Origin: Kitasatospora albolonga
Lineage (GTDB): Bacteria > Actinomycetota > Actinomycetes > Streptomycetales > Streptomycetaceae
DNA length: 64,000 bases
Assembly (NCBI GenBank): GCA_002082585.1
Contig: CP020563.1
Coordinates: 434,001 to 498,000, forward strand
Direction: 5' to 3'
The position numbers and the translations under genes were made by a program. This document shows, piece after piece, positions 42,246-51,304 of the stretch; the stretch's first letter is position 1, and every line of letters starts with the position of its first letter. The notes below the pieces were generated by a model. The model was given only the letters and a program-made list of their open reading frames with translations. It had not been told where the DNA came from and made no database searches.

Positions 42246-43543
42246 GCCTGGGGCTCCTGTTCGATGCGGACGTACTCGGCCACGTGCCGGTCGAGCGTGC
42301 GGACCGTGATCCGGACGCCGGAGACGGTGAGGCGGTCCCCGACGGTGGGGAAGCGGCCGAGCCGGTCGATGATGAGACCGGCGAGGGTGTCGTAGCCGCC
42401 CTCCTCGGGCAGCACGATGCCGGTGGCCTCCTCGATCTCGTCCAGGCGGCGCCCCGCGTCCACCACCCAGCCGGTTCCGTCGGCGACCGCGAGCTCGACG
42501 ACCGTGTCGGACTCGTCGGCGATGTCCCCGACGAGCTCCTCGGCGATGTCCTCGTACGTGACGATGCCCGCGAGGCCCCCGTGCTCGTCCAGGACGACGG
42601 CGAACTCGTCGTCCCGCTCCCGCATCTGCGCGACCGCGGCGGGGAGCTTCAGGATCTCGGGCAGCAGGAGCGGGCGGCGGGCCAGCTCACCGGCGGTGGT
42701 GCGGCCGACGTCGGCGGTGGGCAGCCCCATCAGCTCCCGTACGCCCAGCACTCCGGCGGGGTCGTCGGGGTGGTCGCCGAGGACGGGGTAGTTCGAGTGG
42801 CCGTGCCGGGCGATCAGCTCGACGGCCTCGGAGGCCATGGCCTCGCGGCGTACGAAGGTGACGTCGGCGCGCGGCACCATCACCTCGCCCAGGTTGCGCT
42901 CGGAGAAGTCCAGAGCGTGGTCGACCAGTTCGGCCGTGGCGGCGGGCAGCTCGCCCTGCTCGTGGGACTCGCCGATCAGATGGCCGAGCTCCTCCAGGGT
43001 GGCGCCGTGGTGCAGCTCCTCGACCGGCTCGATGCCGATGCGGCGCAGGAGCCGGTTGGCCGCGCTGTCGAAAATGTGGATGAGCGGGCCGACGACGCGC
43101 AGGTAGATCAGGGTGGAGGTGGCCAGCGACTTCGCGAGCCTCTCGGGGACGGCGAGGGCGAGGTTCTTGGGCGCGAGTTCGCCCAGCACCATCTGGATGA
43201 AGGTGGCCAGGACGAACGAGAGCACCACGGAGATGGCCGACACCGCCCCGTCGGGCAGGCCGATGGAGCCCAGCACCGGGCGCAGGAGCGTGGAGACGGA
43301 CGGTTCGGCGAGGAAGCCGACGATCAGCCCGGTGACGGTGATGCCGAGCTGGGCGCCCGAGAGCATGAAGGAGAGCCGCTCCAGGACTCTCACGGCGCGG
43401 GCGGCCCGCTTGTCACCGGCCGCCGCCTCGCGGGAGAGCGTCAGGCGGTCGGCGGACACATAGGCGAACTCCTGGGCCACGAAGTAGCCCGTTCCCGCGG
43501 TCAGGACGATCACGGCCAGGAGACCGGTCAGGGCGGCGATCAT
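42242..43543 (-). CDS. CNNM/hemolysin-family protein with CBS and CorC_HlyC domains
   Basis: The 433-residue protein has a full CNNM module (MIAALTGLLAVIVLTAGTGYFVAQEFAYVSADRL, MVLGELAPKNLALAVPE), a CBS pair (RNLGEVMVPRADVTFVRREA through GIVTYEDIAEELVGDI) and a C-terminal CorC_HlyC domain (VDAGRRLDEIEEATGIVLPEEGGYDTLAGLI). It probably exports divalent cations such as Mg2+. It leads a two-gene operon. The 400-bp upstream gap contains operator site 2 and two other inverted repeats. Start 43543 sits directly at the first membrane helix. Confidence 0.93.
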   Translation of the reverse strand: MIAALTGLLAVIVLTAGTGYFVAQEFAYVSADRLTLSREAAAGDKRAARAVRVLERLSFMLSGAQLGITVTGLIVGFLAEPSVSTLLRPVLGSIGLPDGAVSAISVVLSFVLATFIQMVLGELAPKNLALAVPERLAKSLATSTLIYLRVVGPLIHIFDSAANRLLRRIGIEPVEELHHGATLEELGHLIGESHEQGELPAATAELVDHALDFSERNLGEVMVPRADVTFVRREAMASEAVELIARHGHSNYPVLGDHPDDPAGVLGVRELMGLPTADVGRTTAGELARRPLLLPEILKLPAAVAQMRERDDEFAVVLDEHGGLAGIVTYEDIAEELVGDIADESDTVVELAVADGTGWVVDAGRRLDEIEEATGIVLPEEGGYDTLAGLIIDRLGRFPTVGDRLTVSGVRITVRTLDRHVAEYVRIEQEPQA

Positions 43544-43582
43544 CGCCCACCCGCCCGGTGCGGGGCCGGTACAACACTCGAT

Positions 43583-43603
43583 GGAGTCCTAGGGTCGGAC
43601 TCC
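43583..43603. promoter_or_regulatory. GGAGTCC-N7-GGACTCC inverted repeat
   Basis: Perfect seven-base arms (43583-43589 and 43597-43603) starting 40 bp upstream of the CNNM operon. It could be an operator or a leader hairpin; the sequence alone does not say which. Confidence 0.4.
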
Positions 43604-43677
43604 GAAGGCCCCGAAGGGCCCGTACTGGCGGACAACGCGTAACTCCTCATCCGGCTGGGGGCTCCAGCCAACGAATC

Positions 43678-43697
43678 GGTCCGGTGCTCACCGGACC
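43678..43697. promoter_or_regulatory. GGTCCGGTG-CT-CACCGGACC palindrome
   Basis: A 20-bp palindrome with perfect nine-base arms, midway in the divergent gap. The very short centre favours a protein-binding site over an RNA hairpin. Confidence 0.4.
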
Positions 43698-43779
43698 GGT
43701 GACGGCCGGCGGCACTGGGGGCCGATTCTCCCTGCCCGTGGGAGACGAATCCGCCGTACGCCCCGCCGGGTCAGAGAAC

Positions 43780-43795
43780 TCTACAGCCACGTAGA
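43780..43795. promoter_or_regulatory. Predicted BlaI-family operator, site 2
   Basis: TCTACAGCCACGTAGA matches site 1 except for one arm base (C for T) and one centre base. It lies 148 bp upstream of the small-protein start (43944) and 237 bp upstream of the CNNM operon start. Confidence 0.6.
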
Positions 43796-43943
43796 CCTCA
43801 GGAGACAGGAGCCCCGCCTGGCTCGATTCCATCGGCCTCCGGAGCCGCGGGGAACTCCCCCGCCGCCCCGCGCAGTTCTGCTGGCGGCCCCTCCCGGGGC
43901 CACCCGCCGCCACGGCGGAGGAACGAGTTCTCAGGAGGCAGCA

Positions 43944-44165
43944 GTGGCCCAGATCGACCTGGACAAGGTGCTCGACAAGGCTTACGCGGACAAGGACCTG
44001 ACCACCATCCTCGAGGCGCCGGTCTCGGCGCTGAAGGGCGTCTCGGACCGCGACGGCGAGCTGCTCCAGGAGGCGTTCAACGTCAAGACGGTGGCAGATC
44101 TGGCCAACTTGAAGTACGCCCGCTGGGCCCAGGCGCTCGCCGCGCTGGACGTCAGCAGGTCCTGA
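43944..44165 (+). CDS. Small helical protein, 73 residues
   Basis: The protein reads AQIDLDKVLDKAYADKDLTTILEAPVSALKGVSDRDGELLQEAFNVKTVADLANLKYARWAQALAALDVS-like, all helical. Its middle (SALKGVSDRDGELLQEAFNVKTVADLA) looks like a helix-hairpin-helix-type segment that in other proteins contacts nucleic acid or a partner. I recall close relatives in many streptomycetes but know no function. The GTG at 43944 has AGGAGG 5 nt upstream. Operator site 2 lies upstream and a strong terminator follows, so it is a single-gene unit. Confidence 0.72.
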   Translation: MAQIDLDKVLDKAYADKDLTTILEAPVSALKGVSDRDGELLQEAFNVKTVADLANLKYARWAQALAALDVSRS

Positions 44166-44172
44166 CCCGAGG

Positions 44173-44210
44173 GGCCCGGCCCGCCGGACCGCTCCGGCGG
44201 GCCGGGCCCG
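44173..44210. terminator. Perfect 17-bp stem-loop between convergent genes
   Basis: Arms 44173-44189 and 44194-44210 are perfectly complementary, loop CCGC. It lies 7 bp after the small-protein stop and 24 bp from the M56 gene stop, so it can serve both. Confidence 0.85.
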
Positions 44211-44234
44211 AGCCCCCGCCGACCCCTGAGAGCG

Positions 44235-45173
44235 TCACAGGGGGGTCGTCGCCGCTTCCAGGACGAGGAAGAGGGCGACGGCCGCGTTGAGCGCGGAGAG
44301 CGCGGAGACGGTCGTCCCGGCGGCGGCGACGAACGCGGCGGCCCCGGCCGGGGTGAGCGCGGGCGGCCAGCCCCGGTCCGGCGGGACCGGGCCCAGGAGC
44401 GCGGCCACCCGGCGGGGCACCGGCCCCGCGGCGGCGAAGCCTGCCACGGCGGCGGCAGCGGGGCCCGGGCCGGAGATGAGCGCCGCCTTGCCGACCGCCC
44501 GGGCCGTCAGCCGGCGGTCGCCGGTGACCCGGGCCGCCTCCTCGTCCGCCCAGCGCTCGGTGGAGTAGACCAGGGCCGACTGCAGGGGCCGCAGCAGCGG
44601 GTTGACGCATCCGGCCAGCCGGGTCGCGAGCAGCAGCCGGTGGTGGCGGCCCGCCAGATGGGCCCGCTCGTGGGCGAGCAGCGCCCGGCGCTCCGCCGGG
44701 TCCAGGGAGGCGAGCATGGCGGTGGAGACCATGACGCGGCCCGGGGAGCCGGGCAGCGCGTAGGCGTACGGCACGTCGTCGGGCAGGACGGCGAGGTCGC
44801 CGCCGCCCGGCAGTCCGGCGAGCGTCCGGTGGGCGCGCGCACGGAAGCGGTAGTGACGGTGGAGGGTGATGCCGCAGGCCGTGGTGACGGCGACGAGCGC
44901 CAGGATGGACGCCTTGCCCGCGAAGGCGTCGTGCGGAACGGCCTCACGGACCTCGTCGTCGGACCAGCCGTCGGGCAGCGGGTTGCCGGGCAGCTGGGCG
45001 GTGCCGACCACCACCAGCAGCCCGAGGCAGACCAGACTGCAGGAGGCAAGGATCACGGCGACGGTGGTCAGCAGGCGTGCGGCTCTCCGTGGGTGCAGGT
45101 GCTGCTCGGCCAGGCGCGCGATGGGCAGCGCGGTCAGCGGCAGGACCAGGGGCAGATACACGAAGACGCCCAT
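44235..45173 (-). CDS. M56-family metallopeptidase, partner of BlaI
   Basis: The 312-residue membrane protein has N- and C-terminal helices and the zinc-protease site HERAH (168-172), with the third ligand in VYSTERWADEEAARV (Glu206). It is a BlaR1/MecR1-type peptidase with no extracellular beta-lactam-binding domain, so the signal it senses is not a penicillin by the classical route. Its start lies 2 bp after the stop of the BlaI-family repressor, which it presumably inactivates. The two genes form a regulatory operon. Confidence 0.92.
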   Translation of the reverse strand: MGVFVYLPLVLPLTALPIARLAEQHLHPRRAARLLTTVAVILASCSLVCLGLLVVVGTAQLPGNPLPDGWSDDEVREAVPHDAFAGKASILALVAVTTACGITLHRHYRFRARAHRTLAGLPGGGDLAVLPDDVPYAYALPGSPGRVMVSTAMLASLDPAERRALLAHERAHLAGRHHRLLLATRLAGCVNPLLRPLQSALVYSTERWADEEAARVTGDRRLTARAVGKAALISGPGPAAAAVAGFAAAGPVPRRVAALLGPVPPDRGWPPALTPAGAAAFVAAAGTTVSALSALNAAVALFLVLEAATTPL

Positions 45174-45175
45174 CG

Positions 45176-45607
45176 TCAGCCCTCCGGCCGGTCCGCCGGA
45201 GCGGCGGGGGCGCCGGGGCCGCTCTCCGCGAGCAGGGAGCGCAGCAGCTCCTCGTCGTCCGCCGACAGGACGGAGACGAAGCTGGAGAGCACCGCGTCCC
45301 GGTCGCTCTGCTTGTCGAGGAGGCGGCGCATGCGGAGCGCGGCGAGACCGGCCTCGTTCGCCACGGGCTGCCAGAGGACGGGGCGCTTGGGCCCGGTGCG
45401 GGTGACGGCCTGTTTGGCGTGCAGCCGGGTCAGGATGGTGATGACGGTGCTGTACGAGAGCCCGCTGCCGAGGCGTTGGAGGACCCAGGCGGCGGTGACC
45501 GGTTCGGTCGCCTCGCCCAGCACCGACAGCACCTGGGCCTCCAGCTCGCCCTGGCCCCGTCTGCGGGCAGGTGTCTCCCGTCCGTCACCGGCTGTTTCGG
45601 TGTCCAC
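45176..45607 (-). CDS. BlaI/MecI/CopY-family repressor
   Basis: The 143-residue regulator has the winged helix of BlaI (GELEAQVLSVLGEATEPVTAAWVLQRLGSGLSYSTVITILTRLHAKQAVTRT) and the C-terminal dimer/cleavage region (LLDKQSDRDAVLSSFVSVLSADDEELLRSLLAE). Such repressors bind TACA/TGTA dyads as dimers and are released by proteolysis or metal. The predicted operator at 45731-45746 lies 124 bp upstream; sites 1 and 2 suggest more targets. GTG 45607 has GGAGG almost touching it, so the start codon is not fully certain. Confidence 0.92.
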   Translation of the reverse strand: MDTETAGDGRETPARRRGQGELEAQVLSVLGEATEPVTAAWVLQRLGSGLSYSTVITILTRLHAKQAVTRTGPKRPVLWQPVANEAGLAALRMRRLLDKQSDRDAVLSSFVSVLSADDEELLRSLLAESGPGAPAAPADRPEG

Positions 45608-45730
45608 CCTCCGGCCCCCTCTCCCTCGGCCGCCCGGACACGGCCGTTCACCTGCCGGGCACCGGGGAATCGTATCCAGCCGGGGAGCGGCCGGTGACAG
45701 CTCCGGACGCTTCCCACCTGGCCCGTAAAA

Positions 45731-45746
45731 TCTACAGTGTTGTAGA
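45731..45746. promoter_or_regulatory. Predicted BlaI-family operator, site 3
   Basis: TCTACAGTGTTGTAGA has perfect TCTACA/TGTAGA arms around a 4-nt centre. Flanking AAAA (45727-45730) and TTTT (45747-45750) extend it to a 24-bp palindrome. It lies between the BlaI/M56 operon (minus) and the TerD genes (plus), where it could control both. Confidence 0.78.
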
Positions 45747-45836
45747 TTTTGAGGTGTTGCCGCAGCGTGTCCGCACCGTCACCCCCGGCAGCGCGGGCAC
45801 CACGTACGCACCCGTCACCACGTAAGGGAGAACACC

Positions 45837-46412
45837 ATGGGCGTGAGCCTGGCCAAGGGCGGAAATGTCTCGCTGACCAAGGAGGCCCCGGGGCTGACCG
45901 CCATTCTCGTCGGCCTCGGCTGGGACGTCCGTACGACGACCGGCACCGACTACGACCTCGACGCCAGCGCGCTGCTCTGCGACGAGTCGGGCAAGGTCCT
46001 CTCCAACGAGCACTTCGTCTTCTACAACAACCTGAAGAGCCCGGACGGTTCGGTCGAGCACACCGGGGACAACCTCACCGGTGAGGGCGAGGGGGACGAC
46101 GAGATCGTCAAGGTCGACCTCTCCGCCGTGCCGGGGACCGTCGCCAAGATCGTGTTCCCCGTCTCGATCCACGATGCGGAGAGCCGGGGCCAGAGCTTCG
46201 GCCAGGTCCGCAACGCGTACATCCGCGTGGTGAACCAGGCGGGCGGTGCGGAGATCGCCCGCTACGACCTCAGCGAGGACGCCTCGACCGAGACGGCGAT
46301 GGTCTTCGGCGAGCTGTACCGGCACGGCGCGGAGTGGAAGTTCCGTGCGGTCGGGCAGGGTTACGCCTCCGGGCTGAGCGGCATCGTCGCCGACTTCGGC
46401 GTCGGTCTCTGA
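45837..46412 (+). CDS. TerD-family protein
   Basis: The 191-residue protein is a canonical TerD, a cytosolic Ca2+-binding beta-sandwich linked to tellurite and envelope-stress responses. It shows [38 protein letters not shown] (first Ca site), [20 protein letters not shown] (second Ca site) and [29 protein letters not shown] lies 6 nt before the ATG. It is the first gene after the divergent BlaI site 3 and probably shares a transcript with the next TerD gene 96 bp on. Confidence 0.95.
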   Translation: MGVSLAKGGNVSLTKEAPGLTAILVGLGWDVRTTTGTDYDLDASALLCDESGKVLSNEHFVFYNNLKSPDGSVEHTGDNLTGEGEGDDEIVKVDLSAVPGTVAKIVFPVSIHDAESRGQSFGQVRNAYIRVVNQAGGAEIARYDLSEDASTETAMVFGELYRHGAEWKFRAVGQGYASGLSGIVADFGVGL

Positions 46413-46508
46413 ACCACGGCCTCTGCGTCGGCCTCCGAAAACGGCCTCCGAACACTCCGGGCCGGTCCGGACGTACCCCTTTCCAGCGAAGCCACCGAAG
46501 GCGGAAAC

Positions 46509-47090
46509 ATGACGATCAACCTCTCCAAGGGCCAGCAGGTCAGCCTCACCAAGTCCGGCGGCGGTGAACTCGGCGTCGTCCGGATGGGGCTGGGCTGGAA
46601 GTCCGCGCCCCGCAAGGGCTTCCTGGCCCGGCTGACCGCCCGTGACATCGACCTGGACGCCTCGGCCGTGCTCTTCGCGGGCAAGGAGCCCCAGGACGTC
46701 GTCTTCTTCCAGCATCTGACCAGCGACGACGGTTCGGTCCAGCACACCGGGGACAACCGGGTCGGCGGGGCGGGCGAGGGCGGCGACGACGAGTCCATCG
46801 TCGTCGACCTGCGGCGCGTGCCCGTCCACGTCGACCAGATCATCTTCACGGTCAACTCGTTCACCGGGCAGACCTTCGAGGAGGTCGAGGCCGCCTTCTG
46901 CCGCCTGGTCGACGAGAGCAACGGCCAGGAGCTCGCCCGGTACACGCTGACCGGCGGCGGGCGGCACACCGCGCAGATCATGGCGAAGGTCCAGCGGGCC
47001 GGTTCGGGGTGGCAGATGACGGCCATCGGCGAGGCGGCCGACGGGCGCACCTTCCAGGACCTGATGCCCGCCGTCGCGCAGCACCTGTAG
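46509..47090 (+). CDS. TerD-family protein, second paralogue
   Basis: The 193-residue protein keeps both Ca-site motifs (DIDLDASAVLF and DGSVQHTGDNRVGG...GGDDE). It has an insertion SAPRKGFLARLTARD after the first strand and a divergent C-terminus (IMAKVQRAGSGWQMTAIGEAADGRTFQDL), so it is not a recent duplicate of the neighbour. It likely acts in the same stress system, perhaps as a heteromer. A GAAGGCGGAAAC site precedes the ATG. Confidence 0.95.
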   Translation: MTINLSKGQQVSLTKSGGGELGVVRMGLGWKSAPRKGFLARLTARDIDLDASAVLFAGKEPQDVVFFQHLTSDDGSVQHTGDNRVGGAGEGGDDESIVVDLRRVPVHVDQIIFTVNSFTGQTFEEVEAAFCRLVDESNGQELARYTLTGGGRHTAQIMAKVQRAGSGWQMTAIGEAADGRTFQDLMPAVAQHL

Positions 47091-47164
47091 CAGTACCGGC
47101 CCGGGGCCGCGGGGACCGGTGGGTTCCCGCGGCCCCCATGGCAACACATCGACAGAGGGACAGT

Positions 47165-47926
47165 ATGGGCAGGCCATCCCCGCTCGGGGACGAGGACAGA
47201 TCCGACTACGCGGAAGTGCTCGACGAGGTGCTCGCCTCGGCGGAGGTACGGCGGCTGCTGGAGCGGTCGGAGGTCGGCGGCGGCCAGTTGCGCGTCCGGG
47301 CCCTGGCCTCGGCGCCGCACACGGCCCGGGCCGCCGGGGCGGAGTACCGGGCGTACGCGGAGCTGCGGCGCGAGCTGTCCGGCCGGGGACCCGGCAGCGC
47401 CCCCGCTCCCCTGTCGGGGCCGGGGCACCAGGAGCGGCCGGGCGCGGGCGCGCTGGCGGTCCTCGGGGTGCTGACCCCGATCCTCGCTGCCGTCGCCGCG
47501 GCGACCTTCCTCCTGCTGGGGTACGGGCTCCGTCTGACCGGGAGTCTGGCGGCCCTCGCCGACACGCTCGTACGGGTCGGCTGGATCAGCCTCGCCGTCG
47601 CCGCGGCCACCTCCCTGATCAGCATCGTCGCCCTCTACCGGACCGCCGCGCTCCAGTCGGCGCCCGTCCCGCCGCCCGGGGCGGACCGATCGGCCGACCT
47701 CGACCGCGCCCGGCGGGCCTGGCGCACCGCCCTGCGGGACAAGGGCATCCGCCCGTTCCTGCTCCAGGAGCTGGCCGGGGCCGCCGGGGACGGGGCGCCC
47801 GGCCACGGCCCGCGCTTCACCCCGCCCGCCTTCGCGGGCCCCGACTTCACCGGTCCGGGCTTCTCCAGCCCCGGCCACGGGACCCCGGGCGCCGGATCAC
47901 CGCGCCTTCCCGACACCCGCCGCTGA
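47165..47926 (+). CDS. Membrane protein downstream of the TerD pair, function unknown
   Basis: The 253-residue protein starts with an acidic soluble part (MGRPSPLGDEDRSDYAEVLDEVLASAEVRRLLERSE), has two membrane helices (ALAVLGVLTPILAAVAAATFLLLGYGL and ISLAVAAATSLISIVALY) and a C-terminal Pro/Gly/Phe-rich tail with repeated GPxFTGPGF-like units. No family name comes to mind. It follows the TerD gene by 74 bp with an AGAGGG ribosome binding site, so it may belong to the same unit. The tail looks disordered. Confidence 0.65.
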   Translation: MGRPSPLGDEDRSDYAEVLDEVLASAEVRRLLERSEVGGGQLRVRALASAPHTARAAGAEYRAYAELRRELSGRGPGSAPAPLSGPGHQERPGAGALAVLGVLTPILAAVAAATFLLLGYGLRLTGSLAALADTLVRVGWISLAVAAATSLISIVALYRTAALQSAPVPPPGADRSADLDRARRAWRTALRDKGIRPFLLQELAGAAGDGAPGHGPRFTPPAFAGPDFTGPGFSSPGHGTPGAGSPRLPDTRR

Positions 47927-47982
47927 CACCGGGCGCCGCCGGGCCTCGCCGGGCCGCCCTCGTCGACGCGGCCCCGTACCGC

Positions 47983-48726
47983 TCAGCCCGCCCCGCACTC
48001 CGCCGGTTCGGCGCCCGCCCGGGCTCCGGGAGCGCGCGAGCGGCCGCGGGCCGCGTCGACGAGGGCGGTCATCACGCGGAGGTCCTCGCCCATCTCCGGG
48101 TGCCACTGGACCCCGAGCACCAGGCTCCCGTGGTCCGGGAGTTCCAGCGCCTCCACCGTTCCGTCGGGGGCGTGGGCGGAGGCGACCAGGCCGGTGCCCA
48201 GGCGGTCGACGGCCTGGTGGTGGTAGGCGGGGACCGTGGTCTGCTCGGGGACGGCCGCCGCGTACACCGTGCCGGGCACGGGGTCCACCGGGTGCCCGCC
48301 GAAGACGGCGTGGCCCCCGGTGTGGCCGTCCAGGTGCTGGTGCAGGGTGCCGCCGAGGGCCACGTTCAGCAGCTGCATGCCCCGGCAGATGCCCAGCAGC
48401 GGGACGCCCTGCTCGATCGCGGCCGCGATCAGGGCGAGCTCCCAGGCGTCGCGCTCGCGGGCCGGAGGCCCCGTACGGGGGTCGGGGTCGGCTCCGTACC
48501 GTACGGGTTCCACATCCGCTCCCCCGGCGATCACCACCCCGTCCAGCGCGGCCACGGTCTCCCGGGCCGCGTCCTCGGCCTCGTCCGGCGGCAGCAGCAC
48601 CGCCAGTCCGCCCGCCGCCCGGACCAGGCGGGGGTAGGCGGCGGGAAGGAGCACCGCGGGCATCTCCCAGACGCCCCAGCGGGCGGGGTCCTGGTAGGTG
48701 CTGATGCCGATGACGGGCCGGGGCAT
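47983..48726 (-). CDS. Gamma-glutamyl hydrolase, class I glutamine-amidotransferase (PuuD-like)
   Basis: The 247-residue enzyme has the catalytic triad of gamma-glutamyl-GABA hydrolases: nucleophile Cys in LLGICRGMQLLNV, and His/Glu in GVQWHPEMG; VIAGGADVEP is the oxyanion side. In the predicted pathway it frees glutamate from a gamma-glutamyl product. It is the last gene of the minus-strand permease-hydrolase pair, 80 bp after the permease. Its ATG at 48726 is the start of the conserved PRPVIGIS. It belongs with the GlnA4-like cluster at 48-55 kb. Confidence 0.9.
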   Translation of the reverse strand: MPRPVIGISTYQDPARWGVWEMPAVLLPAAYPRLVRAAGGLAVLLPPDEAEDAARETVAALDGVVIAGGADVEPVRYGADPDPRTGPPARERDAWELALIAAAIEQGVPLLGICRGMQLLNVALGGTLHQHLDGHTGGHAVFGGHPVDPVPGTVYAAAVPEQTTVPAYHHQAVDRLGTGLVASAHAPDGTVEALELPDHGSLVLGVQWHPEMGEDLRVMTALVDAARGRSRAPGARAGAEPAECGAG

Positions 48727-48806
48727 GGGACGGCTCCTTCGGTTGTCCGGTTACGGGGTGGGGGCGCGGTCGGTCGTCTCGTGACGAGGCAGGGGTACGG
48801 GCGCGG

Positions 48807-50276
<1,470 letters not shown>

Positions 50277-50322
50277 GAGGCGCTCCAGACGTCTGTCGAC
50301 TTCTCGGTGGCACTGCGTCGAT

Positions 50323-50346
50323 CAAAGGTTCGTCGGCACACCTTTG
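50323..50346. promoter_or_regulatory. CAAAGGT-N10-ACCTTTG inverted repeat upstream of the permease
   Basis: Seven-base perfect arms with a 10-bp spacer, a spacing that puts both half-sites on one DNA face. It sits in the gap between the permease and the GntR gene and may bind that regulator. Confidence 0.42.
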
Positions 50347-50430
50347 TGGAACGTCGGGGCGGATGGCAAGGGGCGCGCGTTAAAGAGTGGTTACGGATTC
50401 GCCTCCGGGACGGGGCACCCCTCAGGCCCC

Positions 50431-51231
50431 TCAGGCCAGGAAGCCGCGCAGCAGCGCCGCCGTACCGGCGCAGTGTTCGCGCATCATCTCGCGCGCCGCC
50501 TCCGCGTCCCGGTCGAGCACCGCCTCCACCACGGCCGCGTGCTGCTGCTGGGAGTGCTCCAGGTTCCGTACCAACAGGGGGATGCCGTCGAGGAGTTCGT
50601 TGAGGGTGGCGCGTACGGAGGCGTACCCGTCGGCGAGCGAGCGGGAGCCGGAGAGTTCGGCGAGGGTGAGGTGGAGCAGGGTGTCCTGGCGGCGGTAGTC
50701 CTCCAGCCGGGCGCCCTGGGTGGCCTCCAGCGCCGCCCGCAGCCGGCCGGCCCCGTCCGCCGTGAGCCCGTCGGCGCAGAGCCCGGCGGCCCCGGTCTCC
50801 AGCACCTCGCGGAAGCGCAGGGTGTCCTCCACGTCGACGGCGGCCACCCGGCGGCGGAGCTCGTCGCTGCCGTCGGCGGCGGTGGTGCGCGGCAGGACGA
50901 ACGTTCCGCCGTAGCGGCCCCGGCGGCTCTCGACCATGCCCTGGTCCTGGAGGACCTTGAGGACCTCGCGGAGGGTCACCCGGCTGACGCCCAGATGCTG
51001 GGCGAGCTCGCGCTCGGCGGGGAGCCGGTCGCCGGGCGGGACGAGGCCGAGGCGGAGCAGCTGGAGGACCTGCTGAAGGGTCTCCTCGAAGCCGTTGCCC
51101 GCGCGGACGGGGCGCAGGACGGAGGAGAGCGGGCCGGGTCCGGTGCCCGCCTCCCCGCTGTCGACGTCGGCGTGGGGGGCGTCCGTCGCTGCGGCCGGAC
51201 GGGTGCCGTCGGCTCTCCTGTTGGTGACCAT
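50431..51231 (-). CDS. GntR/FadR-type transcriptional regulator (FCD domain)
   Basis: The 266-residue regulator has a GntR winged helix (FEETLQQVLQLLRLGLVPPGDRLPAERELAQHLGVSRVTLREVLKVLQDQGMVESRRGRYGGTFV) and an all-helical FCD effector domain (VEDTLRFREVLETGAAGLCAD through HSQQQHAAVVEAVLDRDAEAAREMMREH), in which His residues often hold a metal and carboxylate ligand. It is divergent from the GlnA4-like gene by 73 bp and is the obvious local regulator, most likely a repressor released by a pathway intermediate. GGGGAG precedes the ATG. Confidence 0.93.
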   Translation of the reverse strand: MVTNRRADGTRPAAATDAPHADVDSGEAGTGPGPLSSVLRPVRAGNGFEETLQQVLQLLRLGLVPPGDRLPAERELAQHLGVSRVTLREVLKVLQDQGMVESRRGRYGGTFVLPRTTAADGSDELRRRVAAVDVEDTLRFREVLETGAAGLCADGLTADGAGRLRAALEATQGARLEDYRRQDTLLHLTLAELSGSRSLADGYASVRATLNELLDGIPLLVRNLEHSQQQHAAVVEAVLDRDAEAAREMMREHCAGTAALLRGFLA

Positions 51232-51304
51232 TCGCAGCTCCCCTTCCCAAGCAATGGTTCTCTGTCATACCTTAAGCCTCCCGGTTCACCCAAGGAGGAA
51301 TCCC

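Larger units (their letters stand above)
43544..43943. other. 400-bp divergent intergenic region with three inverted repeats
   Basis: This gap separates the CNNM operon (minus) from the small helical-protein gene (plus). It holds GGAGTCC-N7-GGACTCC (43583-43603), GGTCCGGTG-CT-CACCGGACC (43678-43697), and the predicted BlaI operator (43780-43795). No open frame with Streptomyces codon bias is convincing. The density of dyads suggests a long regulated leader on one or both sides. Confidence 0.6.

Noticed and set aside
40392..42395. 667-codon plus-strand frame covering the channel, TatA-like and CNNM regions
   Set aside because: It contradicts three supported genes and has no motif.
43544..43943. 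c-di-AMP (ydaO) riboswitch in the long divergent gap
   Set aside because: No conserved core is recognisable; the features are short palindromes instead.
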